This document shows, one piece after another, positions 53,705 through 64,000 of a stretch of DNA of 64,000 nucleotides (positions are counted from its first letter, which is position 1; each line of letters begins with the position of its first letter). The stretch is from Isoetes taiwanensis (Eukaryota; Streptophyta; Lycopodiopsida; Isoetales; Isoetaceae). The notes under the pieces are model-generated. The model ran no database searches and was not told the DNA's origin. It saw nothing but the letters and a program-made list of their open reading frames with translations. The stretch lies in the NCBI GenBank assembly GCA_021234155.1, contig JAJEKV010000001.1, forward strand, positions 25,901,189 through 25,965,188, in the 5' to 3' direction. The translations under genes were made by a program, and so were the position numbers.

Positions 53705-56383
53705 ATGGCCTCGGGTTCAGGTTAGTTCGTACTGTTTTTTAGCTGTTTTCTGGGTCATGGGTATATAAATAGCGCGACCGCGCTGTTTCATGTATCCAGG
53801 TGTCTAGGATAGTGAGTTTCTGTGGTCCCGTCTGAAAGGAATGGCGCGGACGCGCCATTTCTTTGGGATGTGTTAGTTTTGTAGTTTGTTTAGAGCAGAT
53901 GTGTATAATGCAAATGGCGCCACTGCGCCATCTCTCCACAGGCGAGTCGCCTCTCCCTCAGCTTGCCAACAATCTAGAAAGTACAGGCCTTATTATCGAC
54001 TCGCGTGTCGAGAATGTCCTCGACTTCCTTGGCGCAGAATAGGGGACCGCATACACTCGATTGTTGGTCGGCTGAGGGATTCCCGATTCCCCGATGAAAT
54101 GAGTGAAGGGCATTTTGCATGGAAATGGCGCGATGGCAGCATTTCCATGCAAATGGCGCCACTGCGCCATTTCCATGCAAATGGCGCCACTGCGCCATTT
54201 ACATGCAAATGGCGTATTGGGTTGGGTTTGGGTTTCATGATTTGAATGTTGATTAGTTGTTTTCTTGTGAAGCTTCATTGTCCAAGGCCCAAAACGTTGT
54301 GACGGAGAAGACCGTGGTCATGGCTGGAAGGCCATGGTGCATGGAAATTGTCAGGGCAATTCCCTTGGAGGAAGGGGTCGACCCCACAAAGGGGGACAAG
54401 AGGAGAGAACTTTGCCTCCTCACAAAGTCGAGAAGTGGTGAACAGGACATTGTGATGCAGCTTGGCATCATTGTCAACATGCGGGAGGTGAAAAAGCAGG
54501 GAAGATTAGACTTCCTTGGTTGCACAGTGGAGGATCCCGTGAATTGCACCATTGATCTGTACTGCATGGACTGGCAGTTTTACGATCCACAGATGATGGA
54601 ATCCAGCATCAAGGACCAGACAGTCTCTGCCAAAAGAAAAGGCTGGCCGTTGCCTTCATACGAAAGCAGAGAGGCAGCTGCTATTAATGGCACGGTCGAG
54701 CTACTTAGAGGATTTGGCATTCTCCGTTCAGCCATGGACGCATCAAAGAACTCAGTGTCACATATTGTCAGAGCCAAGACCTCTGGTAATATGCCTGCTC
54801 TAATGGACAGCACCTGGCTTCTACAGGAGATTACAAAGAAGGATGGGAAGAGAAAGCCAAACCTTAGGCAAGCCAAAGCAAAGAAAGGAACAGTCCAAAT
54901 AGAAGGGACAGAGCATGAGGAAGAGAATCAAAAGAAAGACGAGGAAAATCCCAAGTCTCCTCCCAAGTCAGCTCCCAAGTCTCCTCCTATCAGGACACCT
55001 ATCGGTTCTCCTATCAAGTCCCCGGATAAACAGGATTCAGAGAGAACCATTAGTGATACTAAATCCTCCCCACCTTTGAGAGGTAAAGGCGCTGCATCGA
55101 CGGCTGAAAACATTCCGCATAAAAGGAGGAGGGAAACAAAGAAGGAGATGAGGGTCAGAAAGCAGAGGAAAATGGAAAGTCTGGAGGTGCCTTCGGAGTT
55201 GAAGATGGACCGTGATGCCGAGGAGGAGTTGGCAGAAGAAACTCTAAAAAAAATACATCAGCACGGTTACATGTTTCCTCTAGGTGTGACATATATCAGA
55301 AAAATATCCATCTGGGATATGGAAGAGGCACCTCCTAACATGACAGTACGAGTTGTAAATCCTGAACGTGTTAGGAAACTGTGCAAGTCATTTGCTGAAG
55401 ATTCCCATCCAGTCTTCACGCCGGCAGATGTGGTGCCCTTTGATCCAGATACAAAGCAGCTAGTACCATGGTCACAAGAATCTGACCTGGCTGGTATGAG
55501 GTTCTACATCATCAATGGCAACCATTCTGTCTCAGCCGCTCAGCTCGTGTGTCAGAAGTTGGGGACAGAAGATGCCAGAATAGAACTCAGAAAGATTTAC
55601 ACTTATAGATTCTGCAGAGTCCTTTCTGGAGCACTGAGTGACTTGGACCTTCTTCAGCTAAGTGTGGATGTCAATGACATCATAGCCAGGACAGTGTTTA
55701 AGGAACCATACGCAGATCAGATACACCACCTGCGTAGGCAATACCAGGAGTGCGGCAAACCAGCACCAGCAGGAAAAAGGCCAATCAAGAAGCGACGAAT
55801 ACAAGGTATGTGCCATCGTATGAAGCAAATGGCGCCGCTGCGCCATTTGGCATCAAGCGGCGCCATTTGATGCCGCGGCGCCATTTGACAATGGTTTGCT
55901 GCATTCAAGCTCTAACATATTTGGTTTGCCTTTCAGCATTACCTTGAAATGGTTGACAAGATTCTCAGGGGAAAGCATACCAAGGATGTCAACAGGTTCG
56001 TTTTCATGCCAGACGACATTTACGCTCTCTTTCGCCAAATGTGGAATAAATGGAAAAAGGGGGAGCTGAAAGATAACAAGGGCCAACAAATAGCAGTCAA
56101 TTGGGCAAAGGATAAGGACTATTTTAGCGAGAACTATCTCAGATGCATGAGAGGCCTGGATTATGAAGATTGCAGAATTGTCCTCCAGGAAGCCATCAGA
56201 GGGGACATTTATGTTAAGGTCACATCGGATTATAAGGGTGATAATGTTTTCAAGACGAGAGCACAGAACTTGAGGATTCTTGCCTACATGAAGAAGGAGA
56301 TTCTCAACTACATCCATGATGAACTTGGAATCAAGTACGTAAAGTTCGAGGACTTGAGAAAGGTGTCCGATGGATTCCTGTGA
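53705..56383 (+). CDS. Large plus-strand gene with possible ParB-like motif; gaps hold GCGCC palindromes
   Basis: Mini-exon ATG GCC TCG GGT TCA G|GTTAGT (53705-53720) joins in phase to 53942 (GESPLPQLANNLESTGLIID then SRVENVLDFLGAE). A 1-nt shift then leads to IGDRIHSIVGRLRDSRFPDE. The main frame from about 54275 to 55805 begins ASLSKAQNVVTEKTVVMAGR. It has a proline/serine/lysine linker (SPPKSAPKSPPIRTPIGSP), a basic patch (KRRRETKKEMRVRKQRK), then VRVVNPERVRKLCKSFAED...FYIINGNHSVSAAQ, which resembles the (D/N)GNHR-type loop of ParB/sulfiredoxin-like folds. A good GT-AG intron (55806-55936) is followed by HYLEMVDKILRGKHTKDVNR...YMKKEILNYIHDELGIKY to a TGA at 56381. Its phases do not agree by one base. 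I do not recognise the full protein. The ParB assignment rests on one motif. Confidence 0.55.
53768..54215. repeat. AAATGGCGC-N4-GCGCCATTT palindromes in introns 1 and 2 of the plus-strand gene
   Basis: Palindromes at 53769-53788, 53840-53859 (perfect 9-bp arms, 2-nt loop), 53912-53932, 54122-54146, 54151-54172 and 54179-54200. The last two are identical and perfect, each with 9-bp arms and loop CACT. All fall between coding blocks. Confidence 0.88.
55806..55936 (+). other. Intron with further GCGCC palindromes
   Basis: The intron (AAG|GTATGT ... CTTTCAG) contains AAATGGCGC-CGCT-GCGCCATTT (55827-55848) and a second compound palindrome GGCGCCATTTGATGCCGCGG with CGCCATTT (55858-55887). Confidence 0.75.
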
Positions 56384-57400
56384 CTCAACCCTCCTATCGT
56401 GGGGTGTGGTGCATAATAAGTGGGTCTCGAGACGGAATATTGAAAAGAGGGCGCCCATGGTAATGTGCCCTTCTCATTAGGCAGATCCATCCGTAAGATT
56501 CTAAAGCCCGAGGCCGAGGACGAGTTCAAAAGATTTTTGTGGAGTCGCTTTCTAGTGGTGGGATTGTACAGATCGGATCGTGTTGCCCGCCAAAGATGAT
56601 CTGCTTTGGATGCGAGGCAAATTACTCCGATTTGGGATCCCGCCACTCGCCAAATTCTTTGATACTGCTTCTAAGATGACAGATGTTGAGACATACTGGA
56701 TAATATGTTTTGCTAGGACGGAACATACGAGTCTCTTCTGCACTGCCCTATAGAGACTAGAATCCAGATCTATAGTTTACTTAGGCATGTATGAAGAGGA
56801 AAGTGGGTGGGCACCAGGTGGTGGCATAAAAGAGCTAACAGCTGTGGTTCTAGCCACCAGGATCTCAGCCCCAAGCGGCTGATGAACACCTGGATCTCAG
56901 GTTTTATGGTGAGCATCCCCGAAAAGCACCTGAAGTTCCTAAGACCCATAAAGATGCAGTTGGTGCCGAGCCAGAGAATCTGGCTAGCAAGTTCCTGAGG
57001 GACAGGTTCAAATACGGTTGGCAAGGTATGGAAAGGGAATACTTGGTTCACAAGCAGGTTGGTCCTGCTACAAAGAAAGATACCTTGTCGATAAGCTCGC
57101 CCTCCGTAACTTTGTTCGACTTTTTTTTTCCGTGGGGCTTTTACTAGGGCATCATTGCGGCTTAAAAAGGAGTAGTGTGGCCTATGAGCATGATGGAAAA
57201 AAGATCCGGTGTATGCTAGGGATTCTTGGAAGAATTGACAACGCCATTAATCCCTTGCTTGATCCAGCAGCCATGGACTCTTGTAAGGTTTTGACACCGG
57301 GACCGGACCTACCTGTGAGAGACATCACATGGTGGTGGAGGAGACATCACATGGTGGTGGAGGAGAGGGGTCACAGGTCTGGTGCGTGAGATGCCACAGA
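56384..57400 (+). pseudogene. Coding remnants downstream of the ParB-motif gene
   Basis: Coding-like pieces appear in changing frames: KDDLLWMRGKLLRFGIPPLA then KFFDTASKMTDVETYWIICF (56590-56710), YGEHPRKAPEVPKTHKDAVG then AEPENLASKFLRDRFKYGWQ (56905-57030), and LALRNFVRLFF...RCMLGILGRIDNAINPL (57090-57260). They may be the 3' part of the same gene. The repeated frame changes argue for decay. CACATGGTGGTGGAGGAGA is duplicated at 57327-57365. Confidence 0.45.
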
Positions 57401-59076
57401 TCCGGGGAAAAAGTGGTACAAGACACGATTCGCAGATTGACCGGGTAAGATTAACCCGATGATATTGATAAAGCGATGATAATGTTTTTGGTGAGCAATA
57501 TTGAAAACCCGATTTGCATATCATACTTGTATATAAGATTTACCTCGTGGTATTGATGATTACTTTGATCGATTAATCTTTTGAATACTCGATGACACAT
57601 ACGATCTTAATGTATTTGCCCCTTTTGTATATCTTACTTGTAAAGCAAATCGCAGAAGAAATACGCATTTTGCAATATGAATATATTGTAAATGATCAAG
57701 GCTGACCGCGCTATTTGTTTGCTTTTTCCCGTGTATTGTCCTTATGATTCACTTCAAATGCAGCGACTTTATTGCTTTTTTTCCAAATTTTTTTATTCAA
57801 ATGGCGCAACCAGGTTGTTTCGCCCGTCGATTTCTGCCCCATTTCGTGTCAAATAGAGCGGTTTTCAGGCTAATCCTTGTGCGTTTTTAAGTAAATAACG
57901 CAGATTTGATTGCTGAATGTGTGAAAAAACAACGAACAATTTCATTTCGAGCGAAAATGGAATCACGAAATTTCCAACTTTAATGAAACTCTGCTTCATA
58001 AGGCTAGTGCTTGTTGCAAATTGGTGATTAGATTTTATATCTTCGAAGTGGAAAAAGATCAGATACCTATCTTAAAGGAGATAGATCCCAATGCTCTCAT
58101 ATTCACAAGGCAGTGCTTGTTCCAAAGTGGTGACACTAATACGATATTGATGCCAATGTCCTGTTCCAAAGTGGTGACGCTAATATGATATTGATGCCAA
58201 TGTCTAAGATGGGGTCTCAATAATTTTTAAACTGCTTTAGGCACTAAAATAGTTTTTGAAACTTAGGTTGCAAAGATATATAATGTTGTTGATGCTTAAA
58301 GGAAATAGTTTTTGGAACTGCTGTTGCATTGTTGATGCTTAAATGTTATTTGTACATAACTGTCAAATCAATTCAATACGATGTTGAAGCTCCATGCAAG
58401 CATAAGAATGTAAATGTCAAAACACCTGTGTATCAGAAAAAAAAAATGAAGACTTGAGACTCTAAGATTCTAGTTTTGACTAGAAAGCAGTGACTATAGA
58501 GCAAATTTCGAAACTTATGCTGCAGATCATCAAATGGAGAGGCCAGCCTGACCATAAAATTGGATGTTGATGCATCTGTAAGCTTCTCAAAAAATAGCTC
58601 CTTTACACACCTGGACTTAGTTTGTTGTAGATGCACACTTCTCGTTTAGCTGCTCAGCTTTTGAGCCTCTAGTCTCTCCATCTCTTTCAGTGTCTGTTGG
58701 CTTTCGCTTCCAATGGAAACCTGTACACACACCCAACACCAGTATCTTACTTGATCATTTAATTTATCAATTGTGATACATGTGATTTTGATCTACCAGA
58801 AGGTAGTTCCCATTTGGTATTAATGCACAACAAAAATGACATTCTCCCACAACTCAACATGCTCATTTCTATTTGTATTAGCAGGATCCCTAGCCAACTT
58901 GAAAGCATTGTCCTAGGCAACTATATTTGTCAAGGCTAGGGGTGCAAGTCCAAATTATACAATTACATAATTCTTCACGAGCACACAGTCTGACTAGTAT
59001 AAGTACGCCATCACTCTCATTAGTAAAAAAGATAGAATAATATCCAACTTGCTTCAACATAGCCTTAATATTCATC
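57401..59076. other. 1.7 kb without a supported gene
   Basis: AT-rich, with isolated GCGC words at 57708, 57803 and 57855 like those further left. 58100-58200 contains a short duplication (TTCCAAAGTGGTGAC...GATATTGATGCCAATGTC). A minus-strand 67-codon frame at 58636-58433 is unrecognised. Confidence 0.5.
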
Positions 59077-59515
59077 CATAATAGTTATAATTGAGATAGC
59101 CATAATAATACTTTCCTCTCCTCCAGTTCTTTGAATTCCTTGAATCTACACTCGATTTCTTGCAACTGAGACATAATTTCCTGATTTTGCTTCTCAGTAT
59201 CGTCAATAACCCTTCCAAGCGTTTTCTCCTCTTCCTCGACCTTTCAAAAAATGGTAATGTCTTATTCACAAATCCACCTTCCTCATATAAAATAAATGCA
59301 GTGTAGAAGTAGCTAAAAGCTTAGCAGATATAAGAAATACCTTCTTCTTTTCACTTGCAAAATCTTCTTCACTTAGTGCATCATGTTGCTCTTTTTCAAG
59401 ATGTTCCAAGCATTATTCATATGCTCTTATGTCTTTTGTGATTTCCTGCACTTGCTTATCTATTTCTTCAGATAAACTTCGCATGCATTCGAGGCAGAGA
59501 GGTTGATCAACCTGA
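59077..59515 (-). pseudogene. ATG6: ATG6/Beclin-1 relic, two exons
   Basis: ATG6 is a subunit of the autophagy PI3-kinase complex. After an acceptor ATTCAG (about 59513), the first exon reads [20 protein letters not shown] then [12 protein letters not shown], an in-frame TAA, and CLEHLEKEQHDALSEEDFAS. It ends at a donor AAG|GTATTT (about 59341). The second exon (59241-59090) reads VEEEEKTLGRVIDDTEKQNQ then EIMSQLQEIECRFKEFKELE, after which the usual RYW...FN segment is missing. These are the CxxC motif and coiled-coil of plant ATG6. The stop codon and the missing 5' and 3' parts mark it as a pseudogene fragment. Preserved splice sites show it came from genomic DNA. Confidence 0.85.
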
Positions 59516-60483
59516 ATCAATGAATGCACAGTTATAACAACAAACATGCTTCTAATGACATGTTTGAATTTGCCCCGTTGCGATGGCTCATAAAAAGCCG
59601 GATATTGTGTGACCTTGCATGGTTGAACCTTGCAATTGTGGCTCAAGGGCTTCCCTAGAAAAACCTTAAAGTTCATTTCTCATGGTTAAAAACCTTGGAT
59701 AAGTGACCACCCAAATTTGCCTTGAGCCAAATTGTTCCCACGGTCGAAACCATTGCATTTTTTAAAGCCCATACTTATTGGCTTATTTTAACTTCTCCGG
59801 ACCATGGTCAAGGACGTCTAGATACCTTAAATACGAGGGAATATGGCGAAAGTACAAAGAAAAATAGTCTTGATTACATGCCTTCAATAACATTAACTTT
59901 TAATCCCTTTAACCATTGGGGGAAGGGGGCGAAATTCGAATCCAAATTACCCCCCTTCCTTTCCCTTTTTTTGTTTGACTATGGTGCCAATAGAGACCTA
60001 GGTTTGAAGCTTTAGTTTTTTCCAAACAAATGTGAAGTTGGTAGGCCTATGTATAGTTTGAATGAATGGAAATTGCTAGATGTAATAGATACTTCCTTTT
60101 GAAAGATGTAGTTTCCTTGGAGAAGAATATACCTAAACCGAATGCAAACAACATGAAAAGGAAGATGAGAATTACAATTAATCGTCGAAGCACAAGCTAT
60201 GAATGTCATATCAAACTCAAAGAACAAGCCATAAATGTCAGATCAAACAAATTAAGAAAGGAAAGGACTACCACCTCGTAGCATCTAAGGTTCCGAGAAA
60301 CTTGTGCAACACTGAGTCATCAACTCTTCATATTTATTGATTTAATTTAATCTATTGTTTGAGCTCATCAAGTACCTAGTGGACTACCAGACCTTCTGAT
60401 TTTATTTTGAGCAATGTATCTCTACGATTACTTTGTTAAAATGTCACAATTACTGTATGTATGAAAATAATTACTGTATGAAA
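59516..60483. other. No supported gene
   Basis: AT-rich spacer. Short frames on both strands lack support. Confidence 0.5.
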
Positions 60484-61440
60484 ATGCAAACCCTAAATCC
60501 GTTGGTTAGGGTTCCGCTCCGCCCAAGCGCACTAAGCCAGCGGTTTCGATGCTATACAGCTATGGAATCCTTGTCGTGGATGATCTGCACAAAATTTTGT
60601 GCTTTTAACGGCCGGATCCATGGTAAGAATCGTTCAAATCTTTCCTTGCAGTTCCATCTAGATGGTATTATAACCTAGGCAGTTTTTAGAATTACTGGGC
60701 TATGTAGTTGCGAGTGTTTTTAAGCAAGCCAAAACAGGCACTTCGACAACACTGGTTACCAATAGGAATAGGAGGTTAAGTTCAAACAGTTCCACCAGCT
60801 TTTATTGTCTAAGTGAAACTGACAACTCATGTTACATGAAAAATGTCCTATCAGTAGCCACTAGGTACGTAATTGCCATTCTCATTTAAAATATTCATTA
60901 GCTGCTTTTCATGTATTTTATGTAGTTTCACTAACGGCAGGTTTCTAATTTTGTCTCTTCTCGATAATCCATCTGAAGGACCAATATTTGGAACACTCAC
61001 AAGGTATGTGCGGTAAACATGGAAAAATTTGTATTTGTGTGAATGTTTGCAGAAGCTAGGCAGGAGTAGAAAATGATTAGATGCTTCTTCATATAACGGG
61101 ATTTCTGATATAATTGCAGAGTTCTAGATACTGTAGAAGCTTACACACATCAAGCATATACCCAAAATGAGTCTCTGTAGCTATTTAATGTAAGTATCAT
61201 TCAAGGATGCTTAACAAGCATATGCACTGGCCAGCTTCATATGATTATATATTTAATCTTGGTCTTTTGCAGGTCCTTGAGGAGATATTGGTTCATATGC
61301 TTGAATCTTGTACAGAAACAATAAAGCGTTCTCCATTCTCAAAGCCTCTACCAGCGAATCTTCTGCCCCACATTGAACATCTATGGGATGGAATCTTGAC
61401 CTCTTTCTAGAGGGCGACTCTGCCAATCAAGTTTGATTCT
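60484..61440 (+). CDS. Unrecognised gene, exon fragments with presequence-like N-terminus
   Basis: First exon ATG at 60484 to 60622 ends at donor CATG|GTAAGA. It encodes MQTLNPLVRVPLRPSALSQR...MESLSWMICTKFCAFNGRIH, an Arg/Ser/Leu-rich start that could be an organelle presequence. Later pieces: FLILSLLDNPSEGPIFGTLT before AAG|GTATGT (60945-61003), and VLEEILVHMLESCTETIKRS then PFSKPLPANLLPHIEHLWDG after TTTTGCAG (61273-61410, TAG stop). Past the stop the frame stays open (ATLPIKFDSSRLETQARCLA...). I do not recognise it. The early stop suggests a decayed copy. Confidence 0.4.
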
Positions 61441-62040
61441 TCCCGCTTGGAGACTCAAGCACGCTGTTTAGCTCTAGCTTTACAGCATTTTAATACTTCT
61501 ATTACGAACCGTACCTTTTCCTTCTAGGAAGCAACGTATGGCAGATTGTCATATCTTAAGTACCCTACATGTCTGATTTTGTTTTTTTCTTCAGCTCAAG
61601 CAGAAAGTTTCAGTTTCATTGCCAAGCTGGGCAGTCATGGATCATAGGAAGTCACTGTGCAAAGATAGAAAATTATCGCCTCATGCCATCTCAATGATGC
61701 AAGATTCCGACAATTTGCAAAGCAAAATTTATATCTCAAGCTCATCCACCTTCATCAGTCAGAATCTCTGCTTGTGTTTCTCAAAAATTGAAGTTCGGCA
61801 TTGTGATTTCTCCAAATCCTGGGGCAGATGCAAGATGCAGTGGGTAAATCTGTAGCAGATCTAGACAGTGGGTAAATCTGTAGCAGATCTAGACACAGAT
61901 TCATTAACAAACAGTGGTTTAGGCAAAGAATCTAATACATAGGCTCTGGATTTGAAGACCACAGATGCAGCGAAACTTTCTGAAAGCCCAAGCCATGCAT
62001 TTAAGAAAGGCTATAAGAAAGATATTTCTGTCAGCAACAC
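61441..62040 (+). other. Low-content stretch with a 28-bp tandem repeat
   Basis: GTGGGTAAATCTGTAGCAGATCTAGACA occurs at 61841 and 61869. A 78-codon plus frame (61619-61855) is unrecognised and reads into the repeat. Confidence 0.55.
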
Positions 62041-62510
62041 CTTAATTGGCTTGTGTTAAATATGGCTCACTTGCAGAGGCATGAAATGTTTTTGACAAGA
62101 TGCCACTCCGAGATGTTGTTACATCACTAGTTTCAGGATATGCAGAAAATGGATTTGGCATGGAAGCATTGAATTGTTTCAATCAGAAGAAACTAAACAG
62201 AAAATCTCCAAATGCTGTCACTTTTGCTTGCTGCTTGAAAGCTTGTGGTAGTATGGGAGAAATAGACAAGGGCTGAGCATGCATAAGCAAGTTATTAATA
62301 TGGGAATGGAAAGAGATTCTTTTGTTGGCAACATGCTGGTTGACATGTATGCCAAATGCAGTCTGCTTGTTGAAGCAAAGGAAGTCTTTGACTCGCTGCC
62401 AAGTCGAGATGTTATTTTCGAAATAATCTCATGGTATACAGAAAATGGGCCTGCAGTAGAAGCTTGGGATTCTTTGATCAAATCAAGCTGATGGCATTCT
62501 CTCAAATATA
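62041..62510 (+). pseudogene. PLS-class PPR protein relic
   Basis: PPR proteins are organelle RNA-binding factors. Motif text is spread over frames: VFDKMPLRDVVTSLVSGYAE, GFGMEALNCFNQ, AVTFACCLKACGSMGEIDKG, then after a shift MHKQVINMGMERDSFVGNML, VDMYAKCSLLVEAKEVFDSL and PSRDVI. The LKACGSxGxIDKG...VDMYAKC...LPSRDV wording is typical of the large PPR families of seed-free plants, ferns in particular. Stops and at least one frame shift make it non-functional. Confidence 0.8.
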
Positions 62511-62597
62511 GTCACTTTCGTTTGTGCTTAAAACAGTAAATATCCATTGGATTGGGGTGAAACTCTGTGGATATGTCAGTTTTTTCTAGAGGAAGAT

Positions 62598-62647
62598 GGA
62601 TAAGGCAGAGACGAACCGGCAGCAAAATGCGTTACAGATGCTTGGTA
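62598..62647 (+). CDS. Candidate first exon of an unrecognised gene
   Basis: ATGGATAAGGCAGAGACGAA... encodes MDKAETNRQQNALQML and ends CTTG|GTAAGTGC, a consensus donor. No in-phase downstream exon is evident within about 1 kb. The nearest acceptor (about 62755) leads to an immediate stop. Confidence 0.25.
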
Positions 62648-63196
62648 AGTGCATTTACAAGGTTTTGAAAAATAACTTTTAGTTATTTCATTATGGGTTT
62701 TGCATTTGTTTTTAGGGTTGTTTTAATGAAACTAGTTCATTTTTGAACCGAACAGGATGAGAAGCCCAATTTGTCTATAATCAAGAGGGGGACAGGCCAA
62801 GAACCATCATTCAATTAAATTGGGATTATGTCTATTCCAAAATCGCGCCGTATAAGCATTTTATTGACCATTATATTGAATTAACCACACTTTTGCACTG
62901 TGTTCATTTTCGGGCTGGGAATATGCATTGTATGCGAAAATGCAAAGGCATTCAAATATTCGATGCAAATGACCCATATTATGACAGAATGTAGGCCGTT
63001 GAAAAAGCAGGAAATTGCCTATTAATTCGCACATTCACGGACGACAACGAAATCTAAACATTGAAATTGTAATGCTTTACAAGTAAATAACAACAAGCAT
63101 GTTGCTACAAAACAGAGATTTTCGTGGTTCAAATCGCACGTGGCGCGATTTGCTTGGCATAAATAACGCATTATAATAGAACATAAACTACAAAAA
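62648..63196. other. No supported gene
   Basis: Contains one isolated GCGCG palindrome (AAATCGC-ACGT-GGCGCGATTT, about 63127-63147), similar to the GCGCC palindromes of the 52-56 kb region. Otherwise AT-rich. Confidence 0.5.
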
Positions 63197-63423
63197 CTAA
63201 TCGATTCATCGTCCTCAAAGGCCAGAAGGGTCCACGAGATCCCGCCGATCATGAACAAACCATGCTCGGATTCCATATAAGATGGATTACAACATCAAAG
63301 GGATCGGGATAGAAGCGGACGGATTCATAGCAACGACATCAAGCCGATCCACGAAGTTCTATTTCTAGCTCGCGGCGGCTTTGAGGTCCGCATGGTTCAT
63401 CTTGCGGTAATAGAATGTGCCAT
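63197..63423 (-). pseudogene. 80-aa small-ORF family, copy 4 (frameshifted)
   Basis: ATG at 63423. It reads MAHSIT, then after a 1-nt loss KMNHADLKAAAS, and later DPFDVVIHLIWNP in another frame. It is closest to copy 3 (SITCKMNHEDF, DPVDVIIHLLWN). The upstream minus-strand block (ATCAATTATTTTTGGTG then GTATAAATAGG) matches the copy-3 promoter. Multiple shifts make it a dead copy, 16 kb from the others. Confidence 0.6.
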
Positions 63424-63869
63424 AATAACAAGGAGAAGGCGGAGACCGAAGCCGATTCTGGGGCTATTTCATGCATACCTATTTATACACACCAAAAATA
63501 ATTGATGATATACATACAAATTATTGCAAGTATAGCAAACCGTATACATAATATAAAAACATAATACGTTACCACGTAACCAATAATGCTGATAAAAGAA
63601 CACAATATATATTCAAAACCTTTCATTATAAAGTATATTTCATATTCAAAACTTTTTGGAAAGTGTATTTCCCAGATACATATATATCAAAAAGTTCCCT
63701 TTCTAGAACGATTTTCTCAAGGTCCCCTGGCAATTTCCCTGTCCCGATCAAGTTATTGGTATAGTGTTTGTATCTCTTCGACCGTTTTTCTGAAGCTATT
63801 TCCTCTGCAGGACACTAACAAAGCCGAAGCAGAAGTCATCTTTGTCAAAATCTTGAGGATGATAGGATG
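63424..63869. other. Promoter flank of small-ORF copy 4 and AT-rich spacer
   Basis: TATAAATAGG (minus, about 63475-63484) with ATCAATTATTTTTGG upstream. Beyond it no gene is supported. Confidence 0.45.
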
Positions 63870-64000
63870 GCGGATTCAATGACCGTGGATCTGATTGAAG
63901 CAACACTTTAGAGCGTCATCATCCACAATGATTATGCCTTCCTTATCCTCAACACCTAGGGCATCCATCATGTTGCGCAAGCATTTCACAAATATCTTTT
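63870..64000 (-). CDS. Possible partial exon at the window edge
   Basis: A minus-strand open stretch entering from the right edge reads KIFVKCLRNMMDALGVEDKE then GIIIVDDDALKCCFNQIHGH before a TGA at about 63881. Composition is coding-like. The start and family are unknown because the sequence is cut by the window. Confidence 0.3.

Noticed and set aside
53886-54278. Minus-strand frames of 66-106 codons around 54.1 kb with repeated ICMEMAQWRH-like text
   Set aside because: Antisense readings of the AAATGGCGC palindromes. The plus-strand exons explain the region better.

Overview
This window looks like nuclear DNA of a land plant with a repeat-rich genome. It carries an intron-rich bifunctional dehydroquinate dehydratase/shikimate dehydrogenase gene, a BAHD acyltransferase, relics of ATG6 and TBP, a plant GT37 fucosyltransferase fragment, a PLS-type PPR relic and plant-style LINE and hAT remains. 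The PPR wording and the mix of transposases suggest a fern or other seed-free vascular plant. That placement is an inference, not proven by the sequence.

Layout. 1-6.1 kb: end of an unrecognised minus-strand gene, a short divergent promoter, and a complete 10-exon shikimate-pathway gene (513 codons, all splice phases agree). 6.1-10.3 kb: tandem and dispersed repeats. 10.3-22.0 kb: two LINE relics. The second is split by a 7.39-kb two-gene DNA transposon with imperfect terminal inverted repeats and a 4-bp target duplication, and it ends in a poly(A) tail. 22.7-26.4 kb: two tandem copies of a ~1.1-1.2 kb unit with tRNA-like A and B boxes. The second copy was hit by a 1388-bp hAT-like element carrying the 3' exon of a fucosyltransferase gene. 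26.6-28.2 kb: an intact two-exon BAHD gene. 28.6-35.9 kb: unrecognised exons, a TBP pseudogene, a broken F-box/kelch-like fragment and many local duplications. 35.97-38.03 kb: an inverted-repeat-bounded element with GC-rich hairpins at both ends and a small 71-aa gene with a spliced leader. 39.6-42.4 kb: hAT transposase pseudogene.

47.0-57.4 kb is the most unusual part. A family of 243-nt ORFs (80 aa) with strongly conserved promoters lies beside a minus-strand DUF7869-type transposase-like gene. That gene is head-to-head with a plus-strand gene having a possible ParB-like motif. The space between them holds AGCGCC iteron-like arrays. Short palindromes of the form AAATGGCGC-N4-GCGCCATTT sit in the intergenic region and in each non-coding gap of the plus-strand gene. 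A fourth, broken copy of the small ORF lies at 63.2-63.4 kb. 57.4-64 kb holds an ATG6 relic, a PPR relic and unrecognised exons.

The two metabolic genes appear intact. Most of the rest is mobile-element sequence and gene debris. Short tandem duplications (19-155 bp) recur throughout and several break reading frames or copy splice sites.
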